Positions 17,872-26,601 of a stretch of DNA of 64,000 nucleotides are shown here, piece by piece. The DNA is taken from NCBI GenBank assembly GCA_034522055.1, contig JAXHLS010000006.1:608116-672115 (forward strand). The letters run 5' to 3'. The stretch's first letter is position 1, and the number at the start of each line of letters is the position of its first letter. The position numbers and the translations under genes are program-made. This stretch comes from Gammaproteobacteria bacterium. Lineage in GTDB: Bacteria > Pseudomonadota > Gammaproteobacteria > JAABTG01. Under the pieces are notes generated by a model, which was given only the letters and a program-made list of their open reading frames with translations, had not been told where the DNA came from and made no database searches.

Positions 17872-18093
17872 GGCCGGGAGGCGCGGCCTCAGGCGGAAGG
17901 AGAAATGATGAAGGCTTCACGAAAACATCAACCATGATGACGAAATCATCGATATTTTTGCTGAGGGAATAGTGATAGACCGGCAGGGCGGCCAAAAAAC
18001 AACATGTTGCAGCGTGGTACTTTTTTTGCAGCCGTTCACCAACCTGTGACTTGACTGTTCACATTCGTTTGGGATGTTGGGAGGAGACGAACA
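17872..18093. other. intergenic, probable promoter region for DUF1302/DUF1329
   Basis: A+T-rich for this genome; runs such as ACTTTTTTTGCAG. No confident -35/-10 pair or terminator identified. Confidence 0.35.
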
Positions 18094-20055
18094 ATGAATC
18101 ATTCGCCGTTCAGGGCCCCGCTGGTCGCGTCGGCCGTCATCGCTTTACTGGGAGGGGGCTTCGGGGCGACCGGGGCCGTGGCCGCAGATGCCGAGTGGGC
18201 GGGGTTCGTGGAGAACGCCAGCTTTTATCGCCAGCGCACCGGGCTCTCCAAATCGCGCAACACCCTGCAAATGGAGATGGGTAAGGAGATCGGCCAGGTG
18301 GGGGCGTTTCGCCGCGTCTTTATCGGCGGCACCTTCCGCGGCACCTACGATGCCGTCTATGACCTCAACGACAACGACTTCGGGGACGATGCGGGTGGGG
18401 CGTTGACCTTTGAGTCAACGTTTCTACCGGGTGGTGGTAATACGCTGTGGGGACAGTCCCCGGTTTCGACGGGCGCGTTTGGCTTCGGCTTCGATACGAA
18501 TAATAACCCCAATGAAGGCATGAAGCTGTTGGGCAGCGAACTCCATGGCCCTGATGGTGGTGTCGGCCTGGGCGTGCCCGTCAGGCCCTGTGACAAAGAC
18601 TCCCGCGGCTGCATCGACGGTTATCTCGATTTCGACGAGAACGACCTCAGATATCCGGAATTCAACTCCCGCCTCGACTTCCTGCGCGAGCTTTACGTGG
18701 ATGCCATCCTGCCCCAGGACGACGGATCCGAGTGGGCCTTCCGCCTCGGGCGCCAGCAGGTGGTGTGGGGGCGCACGGATCTGTTCCGGGTGCTGGACGT
18801 GTTGAACCCCGTGGACTTCTCCCGTCACAACATCTATGACGAGTTGGAGGACATCCGCATCCCCATGTGGATGCTTACCGCCGAGAAGCGCTGGGGGCCC
18901 ACCGGCGTCTTCGGCGACCTGAACTTCCAGGTGGTGTGGAACTTCGACAAGTTTCGCCCTCACAGCCTGGGCCAGGGCGGTACCCCCTATGCCATCCTCC
19001 AGGCCGGCGACTTCTTCCGCGCCATGAACAACTGCTGGGATAACGGTTGCACGGTGTCCAACTTTGCCTTCGGTAATCTGGCCACGGACTTCCCGCGTCA
19101 CACCATCGGCATCCGCAAGGCCAACCTGCCGTCGTGGTCCCTGGACAACGGCCAACTGGGCCTCAAGCTGGAGGGGACCTACGAGAGCGTCGGCTTTTCC
19201 CTCAACTACCTTCACTACCGCAGCCAGCTGCCGTCCCTTCGTGGAGGTATCCCCGCTCGAAATCCTTTTATAGCTGATAACGTAACAGGACCTGGAGGTG
19301 AAGTCGGTGGTCAGGAGTTGCCAAGGGATTACCTCATCGCCTTCGATATCGACTTCCCCCGCATCAACCTCTACGGCGGTTCCCTGGACTTCTACGTCGA
19401 TGCCATCAAGTCGGTGTTCCGCGTGGAGGCGGCCTATACCAGCGGCGAGGAATTCGCCAATACCCTGGAGCCCAGGCTGTTCTCCGAGTCCGACGTGGCC
19501 CGCTGGGTGGTGGGCTGGGACCGTCCCACCTTCATCCCGTTCCTCAACAAGCGCCGTGCCTTCCTCATCTCCGCCCAGTTGTTCGGCCAGCACCTGCTGG
19601 ACCACGAGCAGAAGACTCTGACGGACCCCAGCGGAAATACGTTCAAGGTGGGCATGCCCGACCACGAGGACAACTACATCATGACCCTGTTGCTGAAGGG
19701 CTGGTATAAGGCCGACACCATCAGTCCCCAGATCATCGTCGCCCACGACTTCGAGGGCCAGGCCACAACCGTGGCCCCCTCGGTGGACTGGCTCATCAGC
19801 AACAACTGGCGCCTCGTGGCGGGGGCCAACTTCAAGTTCGCCAACCAGGTGGATGACTTCGACGACTGCCGCCAGTGCAACCCTTTCCCGCCCTTCACAG
19901 GACCTGTCGGTGCCGAGGGGGACTTGGGTGTTCGCGCGGCTTCAGGTGCGATGGCCGCCAGTGGCATCGAGCCCCTGGGTCGCTTCACGTCCGGCCCCAT
20001 CGGCATGGCCCGGGACGAGGACGAGTTCCAGGTCACCCTGCGCTATCGATTTTAA
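18094..20055 (+). CDS. DUF1302 domain outer-membrane protein
   Basis: 653 aa. Signal peptide to about residue 30 (VASAVIALLGGGFGATGAVA A), then a beta-rich sequence ending in the aromatic FQVTLRYRF expected of an outer-membrane barrel. Internal signatures are LRELYVDAILPQDDGSEWAF, RLGRQQVVWGRTDLFRVLDV and DFSRHNIYDELEDIRIPMWM. DUF1302 proteins are paired with DUF1329 proteins. Oddity: two stretches (about 18405-18490 and 19245-19325) have visibly lower G+C and relaxed codon choice and fall in predicted loops, suggesting rapidly changing surface loops or recombination there. Confidence 0.88.
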   Translation: MNHSPFRAPLVASAVIALLGGGFGATGAVAADAEWAGFVENASFYRQRTGLSKSRNTLQMEMGKEIGQVGAFRRVFIGGTFRGTYDAVYDLNDNDFGDDAGGALTFESTFLPGGGNTLWGQSPVSTGAFGFGFDTNNNPNEGMKLLGSELHGPDGGVGLGVPVRPCDKDSRGCIDGYLDFDENDLRYPEFNSRLDFLRELYVDAILPQDDGSEWAFRLGRQQVVWGRTDLFRVLDVLNPVDFSRHNIYDELEDIRIPMWMLTAEKRWGPTGVFGDLNFQVVWNFDKFRPHSLGQGGTPYAILQAGDFFRAMNNCWDNGCTVSNFAFGNLATDFPRHTIGIRKANLPSWSLDNGQLGLKLEGTYESVGFSLNYLHYRSQLPSLRGGIPARNPFIADNVTGPGGEVGGQELPRDYLIAFDIDFPRINLYGGSLDFYVDAIKSVFRVEAAYTSGEEFANTLEPRLFSESDVARWVVGWDRPTFIPFLNKRRAFLISAQLFGQHLLDHEQKTLTDPSGNTFKVGMPDHEDNYIMTLLLKGWYKADTISPQIIVAHDFEGQATTVAPSVDWLISNNWRLVAGANFKFANQVDDFDDCRQCNPFPPFTGPVGAEGDLGVRAASGAMAASGIEPLGRFTSGPIGMARDEDEFQVTLRYRF

Positions 20056-20082
20056 TACGATTCAATCAGGAGGAGATTTTTC

Positions 20083-21399
20083 ATGAAGCGCATTGCGAGA
20101 AGCATGGTATCGATGGCGGCCGTCGCCGCCTTCACCGCCGGGGGCGTGGTCCAGGCCGCGACCCTGGAGGACGTGGAGCGATCCTTCTATCCGTACAAGG
20201 ACGGTGTTCCCAGCTATCCGGGGCTGCAGGTGGGGACGGTGATCAACCAGTCCAATGTGGATCAGTTCAAGGAGGTACTGGTGTCCGCGGATTATGACTT
20301 CATCAAGAAGGGCTGGACCGAGATGGAGGTGGGCGAGACCACCTCCTTCGATCTGCATCCCAACTACGTGGAGGCCACCCGCAAGTATCTCAACGAGCCC
20401 AAGCTGGGGGAGAGTCTCGGGCAGCTCGAGAATTTCATCGCCGGCCGGCCCTTCCCGGAAGAACCCGACGCCAATGACCCCCGGGCCGGCGAGAAGATGG
20501 CCTGGAACTACAAGTACGGCTACAACTGGGGCGACAACGCGGCCATCGACCCCTTCTACTGGAAGTTCAGGGACCTCAACAGCGGCAAGCTGGAGCGGAC
20601 CATCATGTTCGACTTCCATTTTCTTAACTTCATGCACCGGGTCAATCAGGAGCCGCTGCCCGAGTTCGAGAACAATCCCCAGCAGGTGTTCCGGGGCATC
20701 TATGTCAACGTGAACGAGCCCTTCGATGTCAAGAACACCCAGCTCCTGATTCACCGTTACGAGGACGATCTCCGGCGCGATGACGCGTGGCTGTATCTCG
20801 GCTTCCAGCGGCGGGTGCGGCGCCTCGCCACGGGCCAGATCACCGACTCCTTCCTGGGGTCCGACCTCATGATCGAGGACTTCGAGGGCTACAACGGCCG
20901 GGTATCCGATATGAACTGGACCTACAAGGGTACGGTGAACGTGATGCTGCCCTTCTACAATCACAACGATCTGGAACTCTCCGACGAGCATCCCACGGAC
21001 GATGGCTACCAGTTCGTGGCCATGGGCGGCCAGGGCGGCTGCTTCCCCCAGATCACCTGGCAGCTCCGCAAGGCCTATGTTCTCGAGTCGGACCCGGTGG
21101 ACGACAACCACCCCATCAGCAAGCGGGTCCATTATATCGATGCCCAGACCTACACCATCCCGCGCACCCTGATCTACGACCGCAAGGGGGACCTGTGGAA
21201 GTCCTTCATCATCGGCCAGGCCCATCCGGACCATCATCTGGAGAAGAACAAGGGTTCCGGCGTGTCCCTGGATGACTCCTTCCACATGCTGGATGTGCAG
21301 GCGGCCCACTGCACCACCGGCCAGTTCAAGGGGCAGATAGACCCCTCCATGAACCCCGAGCGCCTGTTTACCGTGCAGCACATGCGCTCGGGCCGCTAA
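20083..21399 (+). CDS. DUF1329 domain periplasmic/outer-membrane protein
   Basis: 438 aa, preceded by AGGAGGAG at 20069. Signal peptide (MAAVAAFTAGGVVQA). The rest is the LolA/LolB-like beta fold described for DUF1329: FDVKNTQLLIHRYEDDLRRD, DAWLYLGFQRRVRRLATGQ, DSFLGSDLMIEDFEGYNGRV, then a WQLRKAYVLES and RVHYIDAQTY section. Immediately downstream of DUF1302; the two are presumed to act together on a hydrophobic substrate. Confidence 0.9.
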   Translation: MKRIARSMVSMAAVAAFTAGGVVQAATLEDVERSFYPYKDGVPSYPGLQVGTVINQSNVDQFKEVLVSADYDFIKKGWTEMEVGETTSFDLHPNYVEATRKYLNEPKLGESLGQLENFIAGRPFPEEPDANDPRAGEKMAWNYKYGYNWGDNAAIDPFYWKFRDLNSGKLERTIMFDFHFLNFMHRVNQEPLPEFENNPQQVFRGIYVNVNEPFDVKNTQLLIHRYEDDLRRDDAWLYLGFQRRVRRLATGQITDSFLGSDLMIEDFEGYNGRVSDMNWTYKGTVNVMLPFYNHNDLELSDEHPTDDGYQFVAMGGQGGCFPQITWQLRKAYVLESDPVDDNHPISKRVHYIDAQTYTIPRTLIYDRKGDLWKSFIIGQAHPDHHLEKNKGSGVSLDDSFHMLDVQAAHCTTGQFKGQIDPSMNPERLFTVQHMRSGR

Positions 21400-21412
21400 G
21401 TCCGGGAAACAG

Positions 21413-21449
21413 GCTCTCCCGGCGAGGATTGCCGGGAGAGCTTTTTTTT
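21413..21449 (+). terminator. Rho-independent terminator after DUF1329
   Basis: Eleven-bp perfect stem (GCTCTCCCGGC with GCCGGGAGAGC), 7-nt loop, then eight T residues. It closes the 14.4-21.4 kb transcription unit. Confidence 0.92.
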
Positions 21450-21525
21450 CTTTACGAGTTTCCTTTGCGAGCTTTGCGCCTTGACGAGAGAATGGCGCTA
21501 ATCTACTCAACAACGGGGAAAATCC

Positions 21526-22119
21526 ATGGTCGAGCCTGCCGACGTCTATTTGTACTTCAACTTCCGCAGCCCCTACTGTTACCTCGCCAGCAAGACCATG
21601 TTTGACGTGCTGGACGACTTCCACGTGAACGTCCTGTGGCGGCCCCTGGGGGGCTGGGAGGGCCGCTCGCCTCCCGATGTGGCCAAGGTGAAAGTGCCGG
21701 TGGCACGCCAGGACGTGGCACGCATAGCCCGGCGCATGGGGATTCCGGTGAACCCCCCCCCCATCACCACCGATCCCACCCTGGCGGGGGCCGCCTCCCT
21801 GCTGGCGGAGCAGCAGGGGGTCCTGCGGGAATACGTGGTGGAGATGATGCGCCGGGAATGGGCCGACGGCGCCGATATCGGTGATCTCGACGTGCTCCTG
21901 GAAGTGGGGGAGGGGGTCGGTCTTCATCGTGGAGCCCTTGAAGCCGCGGTCAAAGACGAGAACAATCTGCATCGGCTCGAGGCCAACTGGACCGAGGCCC
22001 AGGCCAAGGGCGTCATCGGCGTGCCCACCTTCGTGGTGGGGGACGAGATCTTCTGGGGTCAGGACCGCATCGATTATCTCGAGGAGCACCTGACCGAACT
22101 GAGACTGGCAAGACTTTAG
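21526..22119 (+). CDS. 2-hydroxychromene-2-carboxylate isomerase-like (DsbA/kappa-GST family)
   Basis: 197 aa. YLYFNFRSPYCYLASKTMFD is the kappa-GST/NahD active-site opening; KVPVARQDVARIARRMGIPV, LREYVVEMMRREWADGADIG and GVPTFVVGDEIFWGQDRIDY match the family. NahD isomerises a bicyclic hemiketal in naphthalene degradation with glutathione. A GST follows 8 bp downstream and meta-cleavage genes lie 7 kb upstream, so a role in aromatic catabolism is reasonable, but the substrate is not shown by the sequence. Confidence 0.82.
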   Translation: MVEPADVYLYFNFRSPYCYLASKTMFDVLDDFHVNVLWRPLGGWEGRSPPDVAKVKVPVARQDVARIARRMGIPVNPPPITTDPTLAGAASLLAEQQGVLREYVVEMMRREWADGADIGDLDVLLEVGEGVGLHRGALEAAVKDENNLHRLEANWTEAQAKGVIGVPTFVVGDEIFWGQDRIDYLEEHLTELRLARL

Positions 22120-22126
22120 AGGGATT

Positions 22127-22753
22127 ATGATCAAACTCTACGACAAGGCGGAGTGCCCCTTCTGTTGGAAGGTGCGGCTCGCCCTGAAGCACTGTGGCGT
22201 GGAATTCGCCGCCCTGGCTTTCGACGACCCGACCAACAAGGCGGCGTGGGAGAAGCTCACCCCCTTCGGCACCGTACCCGTGATGGAGGCGGGAGACATC
22301 GTCATCGACCAGTCGGGCATCATGCTCGATTTCCTCGAGGACCGTTACCATTGCCTGCTGCCCCAGGAGGAGGCCCCGCGGGTGAGGGCCCGGACCCTGG
22401 TCTACTACTCCGACAACGTCATCGGACGGGGCACCAAGGACGTGGTGTTCGAGAAGCGCGGGAGACCGGAAGGGGAGTGGGACCTGGACGTCATCGAGAA
22501 GGGCCGGCGGCAGTGGGAGGAGGACCTGCCCTACGTGGCGGATGCCCTCGGGGACCAGCCCTACATGGCAGGGGAGTACTCCATGGCCGATTGTGCCCTG
22601 GCGGCCCGCTTCGGCATGGCCGGTGCCTACGGCCTCGCGATCCCGGAACGCCACGCCAACCTGCGGCAATGGTTCGCCCGAGTAGTGGACGGCGACCACG
22701 GTTTCCGGGAGACGGCCCCGCCGGTGGTCCTCGAGTGGCTGGCCAGGGCCTGA
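22127..22753 (+). CDS. glutathione S-transferase family protein
   Basis: 208 aa. Thioredoxin-fold N-domain with CPFCWKVRLALKHCGVEF, TPFGTVPVMEAGDIVIDQSG and an all-helical C-domain (YMAGEYSMADCALAARF). The CPFC motif resembles stringent-starvation/omega-type GSTs. The stop overlaps the ATG of the next gene (TGATG). Likely the glutathione-using partner of the neighbouring isomerase. Confidence 0.85.
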   Translation: MIKLYDKAECPFCWKVRLALKHCGVEFAALAFDDPTNKAAWEKLTPFGTVPVMEAGDIVIDQSGIMLDFLEDRYHCLLPQEEAPRVRARTLVYYSDNVIGRGTKDVVFEKRGRPEGEWDLDVIEKGRRQWEEDLPYVADALGDQPYMAGEYSMADCALAARFGMAGAYGLAIPERHANLRQWFARVVDGDHGFRETAPPVVLEWLARA

Positions 22754-23349
22754 TGGTCGAGGAAGGGGGGCGGGGCAGTCCGGCGGCGGACGACGATCCG
22801 CCGGTAACCGTCCTGGTCACCCGTTCCCCCAAGCCCGGCATGGAGAAGGAGTTCGAGGAATACCTGTCGGGCATCACCGAGGCGGCGATGCGCCAGCCCG
22901 GCCACAAGGGCACCACCATCTTCCGGCCCTCGTCGCCCGGGGATCGCAGCTACCAGATCATTTTTAAGTTCGACCGCGAGAGCCAGTTGAAGGGCTGGGA
23001 GTCCTCGGCGGAGCGCGCCCGCTGGCGCGAACTGGCGGAAAAGGTGAGCGAACCGCCCGAGCGCAAGGTGGTTACCGGCCTCGAGGGTTGGTTCAGTCTG
23101 CCCGCCCGTCCCCTCAACGTGCCGCCGCCGCGCTACAAGATGACCGTCATCATCTGGCTCGGGATCCTCGGCCTGTCCGCGGCCACCCAGTACGTCGTCG
23201 GGCCCCATATCGAGCACTTCCCCCTGATGGCCCGGGTGCTGGTGACCACCACCATCGTGGTGCCTCTCATGACCATGGTGGTGATGCCCCTGCTCACCCG
23301 CCTCTTCGCCTGGTGGTTGTACCCCCGGCGCGGGGAGGTGCCGGACTGA
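22753..23349 (+). CDS. ABM-domain protein with C-terminal membrane helices
   Basis: 198 aa. An antibiotic-biosynthesis-monooxygenase-like ferredoxin fold at about residues 18-105 (VTVLVTRSPKPGMEKEFEEY; ITEAAMRQPGHKGTTIFRPS; YQIIFKFDRESQLKGWE). Two hydrophobic helices (VIIWLGILGLSAATQYVVG; VLVTTTIVVPLMTMVVMPLL) and a basic end follow. This soluble-domain-plus-two-helix layout recurs in proteobacterial ABM proteins of unknown role. Start codon overlaps the GST stop. Confidence 0.75.
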   Translation: MVEEGGRGSPAADDDPPVTVLVTRSPKPGMEKEFEEYLSGITEAAMRQPGHKGTTIFRPSSPGDRSYQIIFKFDRESQLKGWESSAERARWRELAEKVSEPPERKVVTGLEGWFSLPARPLNVPPPRYKMTVIIWLGILGLSAATQYVVGPHIEHFPLMARVLVTTTIVVPLMTMVVMPLLTRLFAWWLYPRRGEVPD

Positions 23350-23425
23350 CGCGGCCGAATGTCTGCTGCCGGCGGTGCCCGACAGGACACCGTGGGTGGC
23401 CGGCGTGCCGGGCCCCACGGCCATC

Positions 23426-24238
23426 ATGGAACCCATCCTCCTTTTCTACTATGCCCTCATCGGGGTGGTGGCCGGCGTGGCCGCCGGCCTGCTGGGTATC
23501 GGCGGGGGCCTCATCATCATCGCGCCCCTTGCCGCCCTCTACCGCCTGCAGGGTTTTCCGGAGGAGATCCTGATGCAACTGGCCGTGGGCACATCCCTGG
23601 CCACCATCGTCGTGACCTCCCTGGCCTCGGCCCGCGCCCATCACCGGCGGGGGGCGGTGCTGTGGCCGCTGCTCGGGCGCTTCATCCCGGGCGTCATGGT
23701 CGGTTGTCTCCTGGGTGCCCTGGCGGCGGACCGGGTGTCGAGCCGGGGACTGGAGATCTTCGTGGGGAGCTTCGCCGCCGTGGCGGGCCTGCGCATGCTG
23801 GTGCGCGTCAACCCGCCGCCCCATCGGACACTGCCCGGCACGGTGGTATTGCTCATGGCCGGCGTGGTCATCGGCGCCGTATCCACCCTGGTGGGGATCG
23901 GCGGCGGCCTCATGACGGTGCCCCTGCTGGTGTGGGGCAGCGTGCCCGTGCGCCACGCCATCGGCACCTCGTCGGCCCTGGGCTTCCCTATCGCCCTGTT
24001 CGGCGCTGCCGGCATGATGGCGGTGGGCCATGGCCATCCCGACTTGCCGCCCCTGGCCACCGGCTACGTCTACTGGCCGGCGGTCCTGTCCATCGTCGCC
24101 GCCACCGTGTTGTTCGCCCCCGTGGGGGCCCATCTCACCCATGTGTTGCCCACCCGCCTGGTGGCGGTATTCTTCGCCTTCGTGCTGTTCGCGGTGGCCG
24201 CACGCCTCGTCAGCGGCGGGCAATGGCCATCCCTTTGA
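23426..24238 (+). CDS. TauE/SafE-family anion permease
   Basis: 270 aa from ATG 23426, where the hydrophobic start MEPILLFYYALIGVVAGVAA begins. Duplicated membrane halves each carry the family G-IGGG signature: GLLGIGGGLIIIAPLAAL and LVGIGGGLMTVPLLVWGS. About eight helices. Members export or import sulfite, sulfoacetate or other organic sulfonates and acids; the substrate here is not known. Last gene of the 21.5 kb operon. Confidence 0.87.
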   Translation: MEPILLFYYALIGVVAGVAAGLLGIGGGLIIIAPLAALYRLQGFPEEILMQLAVGTSLATIVVTSLASARAHHRRGAVLWPLLGRFIPGVMVGCLLGALAADRVSSRGLEIFVGSFAAVAGLRMLVRVNPPPHRTLPGTVVLLMAGVVIGAVSTLVGIGGGLMTVPLLVWGSVPVRHAIGTSSALGFPIALFGAAGMMAVGHGHPDLPPLATGYVYWPAVLSIVAATVLFAPVGAHLTHVLPTRLVAVFFAFVLFAVAARLVSGGQWPSL

Positions 24239-24290
24239 CGGATGGCCTTTGAAGGGATGGGCTTTGACGGGCTGGCTTTTTGATGGGGTG
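24225..24290. repeat. degenerate ~15-bp tandem repeat at the end of the TauE gene
   Basis: Four imperfect units built on (C)TTTGA-GG-TGG: CTTTGACGGATGGC, CTTTGAAGGGATGGG, CTTTGACGGGCTGGC, TTTTTGATGGGGTGGC. GGCCATCC/GGATGGCC at its left end can form an 8-bp hairpin across the stop codon. No T-tract. Confidence 0.6.
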
Positions 24291-24352
24291 GCGGGCCTGA
24301 CCGCCCGCGTCCGCCGCGTCCCAGTGGAATCGGCAGGAGGACCGCGAGCGTT

Positions 24353-25174
24353 ATGCAGAAACGACCGGTATTCATCGTCTCCGATCGCACCGGCATCACC
24401 GCCGAGACCCTGGGCCACAGCCTCTTGACCCAGTTCCCGAAGATCAGCTTCGAGACCACCATCCTGCCGTTCGTGGATACGGAGGAGAAGATCTTCAGTG
24501 CGGTGTTGCAGATCGACCGCGCCGCCGAGGTTTACGGGGTGAGGCCCCTGGTGTTCACCACCTTCGCCAGCCCCGAACACAACAACCGGCTGTTCGCCGC
24601 CAACGGCATCTTCTTCGACCTCTTCGATACCTTTCTCGACCGTCTCGAGAAGGAGCTGGGACAGGAGTCGGCCCACAGCGCCGGCATGTCCCACGGCATC
24701 CGCGACCACGACAGCTATACCGCCCGCATCAGCGCCGTGAATTTCTCGGTGCACTGCGACGACGGCCTCCATCCCGAGGCCTACAGCCAGGCGGAACTTA
24801 TCCTTATGGGGGTGTCCCGCTCGGGCAAGACCCCCACCTCCCTATACATGGCCATGCATTTCGGCCTGTTCTGCGCCAACTACCCCCTCACCGAGGAAGA
24901 CCTGGAGGCCGGTGTCATGCCCAAGGCCATGAAGCCCCATCGTGACCGTATCTTCGGGCTCACCATCGATCCTGTCCGCCTCCAGGTGATCCGCCAGGAG
25001 CGCCGCAGCCGCGGGCAGTACGCCGACCTCAAGCAGTGCCGCTTCGAGGTGCGCCAGGCCGAGGCCGTGTTCCACGACGGCAAGGTGCCCTACGTCGATA
25101 CCAGCGCCGCCTCCATCGAGGAGATCGCCACCACCATCATCGCCCAGAAGCAGCTGCGCCGCGGGTATCGCTGA
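24353..25174 (+). CDS. ppsR: phosphoenolpyruvate synthase regulatory protein (bifunctional kinase/pyrophosphorylase, DUF299)
   Basis: 273 aa. Starts RPVFIVSDRTGITAETLGHS and carries the P-loop GVSRSGKTPTSLYMAM near residue 150. The C-terminal part includes FGLTIDPVRLQVIRQERR and PYVDTSAASIEEIATTI. This family phosphorylates PEP synthase on Thr with ADP and reverses the step with phosphate. The ppsA partner is not in the window. Confidence 0.95.
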   Translation: MQKRPVFIVSDRTGITAETLGHSLLTQFPKISFETTILPFVDTEEKIFSAVLQIDRAAEVYGVRPLVFTTFASPEHNNRLFAANGIFFDLFDTFLDRLEKELGQESAHSAGMSHGIRDHDSYTARISAVNFSVHCDDGLHPEAYSQAELILMGVSRSGKTPTSLYMAMHFGLFCANYPLTEEDLEAGVMPKAMKPHRDRIFGLTIDPVRLQVIRQERRSRGQYADLKQCRFEVRQAEAVFHDGKVPYVDTSAASIEEIATTIIAQKQLRRGYR

Positions 25175-25302
25175 ATCTCATCTCCACCGTCATGCCGGCG
25201 CACGCCGGTATTCGACGCTGGGTACCCGGCAAGCCGACGTTTTCGCTCCGGCCTTGGGATGTCTCGTGGACCTGGGGTCGGGTAAGCAGGGTAGAGCGGC
25301 GT

Positions 25303-25698
25303 TTACCGATACCAGTCTTCAAGCCGTAGGGTATCGATGCGGGCAAATTCCCGTGTGTTCCGGCTGACCAGAATGGCGCCGTGGGCCAGTGCGGTTCCGG
25401 CGATGAGGGTGTCGTAAGGGCCAATGGAGGTGCCCTGTTTTTCCAGTGTCGCACGGATATCCGCAGCAGCTTTGGCCTCCTGCTGGTGGAAGGGCAGCAC
25501 CTGAACCACCGACGTCAACTCGGCAAGCTGGTTTGTCCGCTTCTCAGGCGAGGAAGACTTGGCGATGCCCACTTCCAGCTCATAGAGCACAATGGCGGGG
25601 ATACCGATATCCGCGGGTGCTTTGCGGAGTAGCGATTCGGCCACCATGCCCTCGCCCTTGAAAAAGTAGATCAGGGTATTGGTGTCCAGCACCCACAT
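25303..25698 (-). CDS. PIN-domain ribonuclease toxin (VapC-like)
   Basis: 131 aa. MWVLDTNTLIYFFKGEG (first Asp), IVLYELEVGIAK (Glu), YDTLIAGTALAHGAILVSRN (later Asp residues) give the acidic PIN active site. Its ATG overlaps the antitoxin stop (TAATG). Complete length, so likely an active toxin controlled by the preceding ribbon-helix-helix protein. Confidence 0.9.
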   Translation of the reverse strand: MWVLDTNTLIYFFKGEGMVAESLLRKAPADIGIPAIVLYELEVGIAKSSSPEKRTNQLAELTSVVQVLPFHQQEAKAAADIRATLEKQGTSIGPYDTLIAGTALAHGAILVSRNTREFARIDTLRLEDWYR

Positions 25699-25928
25699 TA
25701 CAGGGATTCCCGTTCGACGTCTGTCTCGCCTGATGCGCGAAGCTCATCCAATGACGGGAAATCCCGCCAGCTTCCCGGTAGCTCCCGAATCGTCGCCGGC
25801 CACTCATCCACCAGTTTTTCCCGGATCAGATTGGCTATCCATTTGCTTTTCGAGAGCTTCATGGCCTTGGCATTGGCAACCATTTTCTGCTCGGTTTCAT
25901 CGTCCAGATAAATCGTGACCTGGCCCAT
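25698..25928 (-). CDS. ribbon-helix-helix antitoxin for the PIN toxin
   Basis: 76 aa. GQVTIYLDDETEQKMVANAK is a classic RHH strand-helix start, followed by LSKSKWIANLIREKLVDEWP. The C-terminal tail would wrap the toxin. First gene of the pair. The A+T-rich ATATATGTGGAAGTATATGT just upstream (about 25951-25970) contains paired ATAT blocks suitable for autoregulation. Confidence 0.85.
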   Translation of the reverse strand: MGQVTIYLDDETEQKMVANAKAMKLSKSKWIANLIREKLVDEWPATIRELPGSWRDFPSLDELRASGETDVERESL

Positions 25929-26054
25929 GGCATTGACCTCAAAAAAAGCATATATGTGGAAGTATATGTTAATCTATTTGAGCGTCGAGCGCTGTCCATG
26001 CAATTTCGCCCGCTTCGCTACTCACCGTTGGTCGGCTGCTCCCGGCAGCCGACG

Positions 26055-26597
26055 TTACACTCCGGCGCCATAACGGGCGCTGACATAACAGCTGCGGCCC
26101 ATGGGGAACCAGCGGGCCTCCATGACCACGGGGCCGACGCGCAGCCGGTGCTCCGTGGATACCGGCTTGGTGACGGTCCAGGCCTCGCCGGCGGGGCCGA
26201 AGCGGGCCAGGAATGGGCGCGCGAAATCGTCCCGCAGGGTGAGGCAGGCGGCCTCGTCGGCGGCGCGGGTGGGGGTGTCCAGCATGAAGTCAATCTCTGC
26301 CAGGCTGCCCCCGTGGGCCATCCCCATCACGCTGACGGGTGACTCCCTCAGACGGGCGCGGTAACGGACTTCGTCCAGTCCGTTGCAGCCCACGCCCGCG
26401 AAGGCGGAGTCCGGTGCCACGCGCCGTGCGGCGGCCACGGCCGCTGGATAGTCGTCACCGAGGCGAAGCGGCCCGATGCCCTGGGCCGCCACGGCGACGG
26501 GATTCATTTCACCGGGCGCTTCCACCGGCCACAGGGTACCCGCCGCGAACCCCGCGGCGAGGCCTCCCAGGAGGACCAGGGGTAGCTGCGGCGTCAC
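26055..26597 (-). CDS. hypothetical exported protein
   Basis: 180 aa, family not recognised. Hydrophobic start LPLVLLGGLAAGFAAGTLWP suggests a signal or anchor. The body contains AAQGIGPLRLGDDYPAAVAA and two Cys-bearing segments (GVGCNGLDEVRYRARL; EAACLTLRDDFARPFL) plus a final RSCYVSARYGAG. The repeated pattern of a small periplasmic domain is plausible. It follows sodC by 4 bp on the same strand, so it is probably co-transcribed with it. Confidence 0.6.
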   Translation of the reverse strand: MTPQLPLVLLGGLAAGFAAGTLWPVEAPGEMNPVAVAAQGIGPLRLGDDYPAAVAAARRVAPDSAFAGVGCNGLDEVRYRARLRESPVSVMGMAHGGSLAEIDFMLDTPTRAADEAACLTLRDDFARPFLARFGPAGEAWTVTKPVSTEHRLRVGPVVMEARWFPMGRSCYVSARYGAGV

Positions 26598-26601
26598 GGG
26601 C

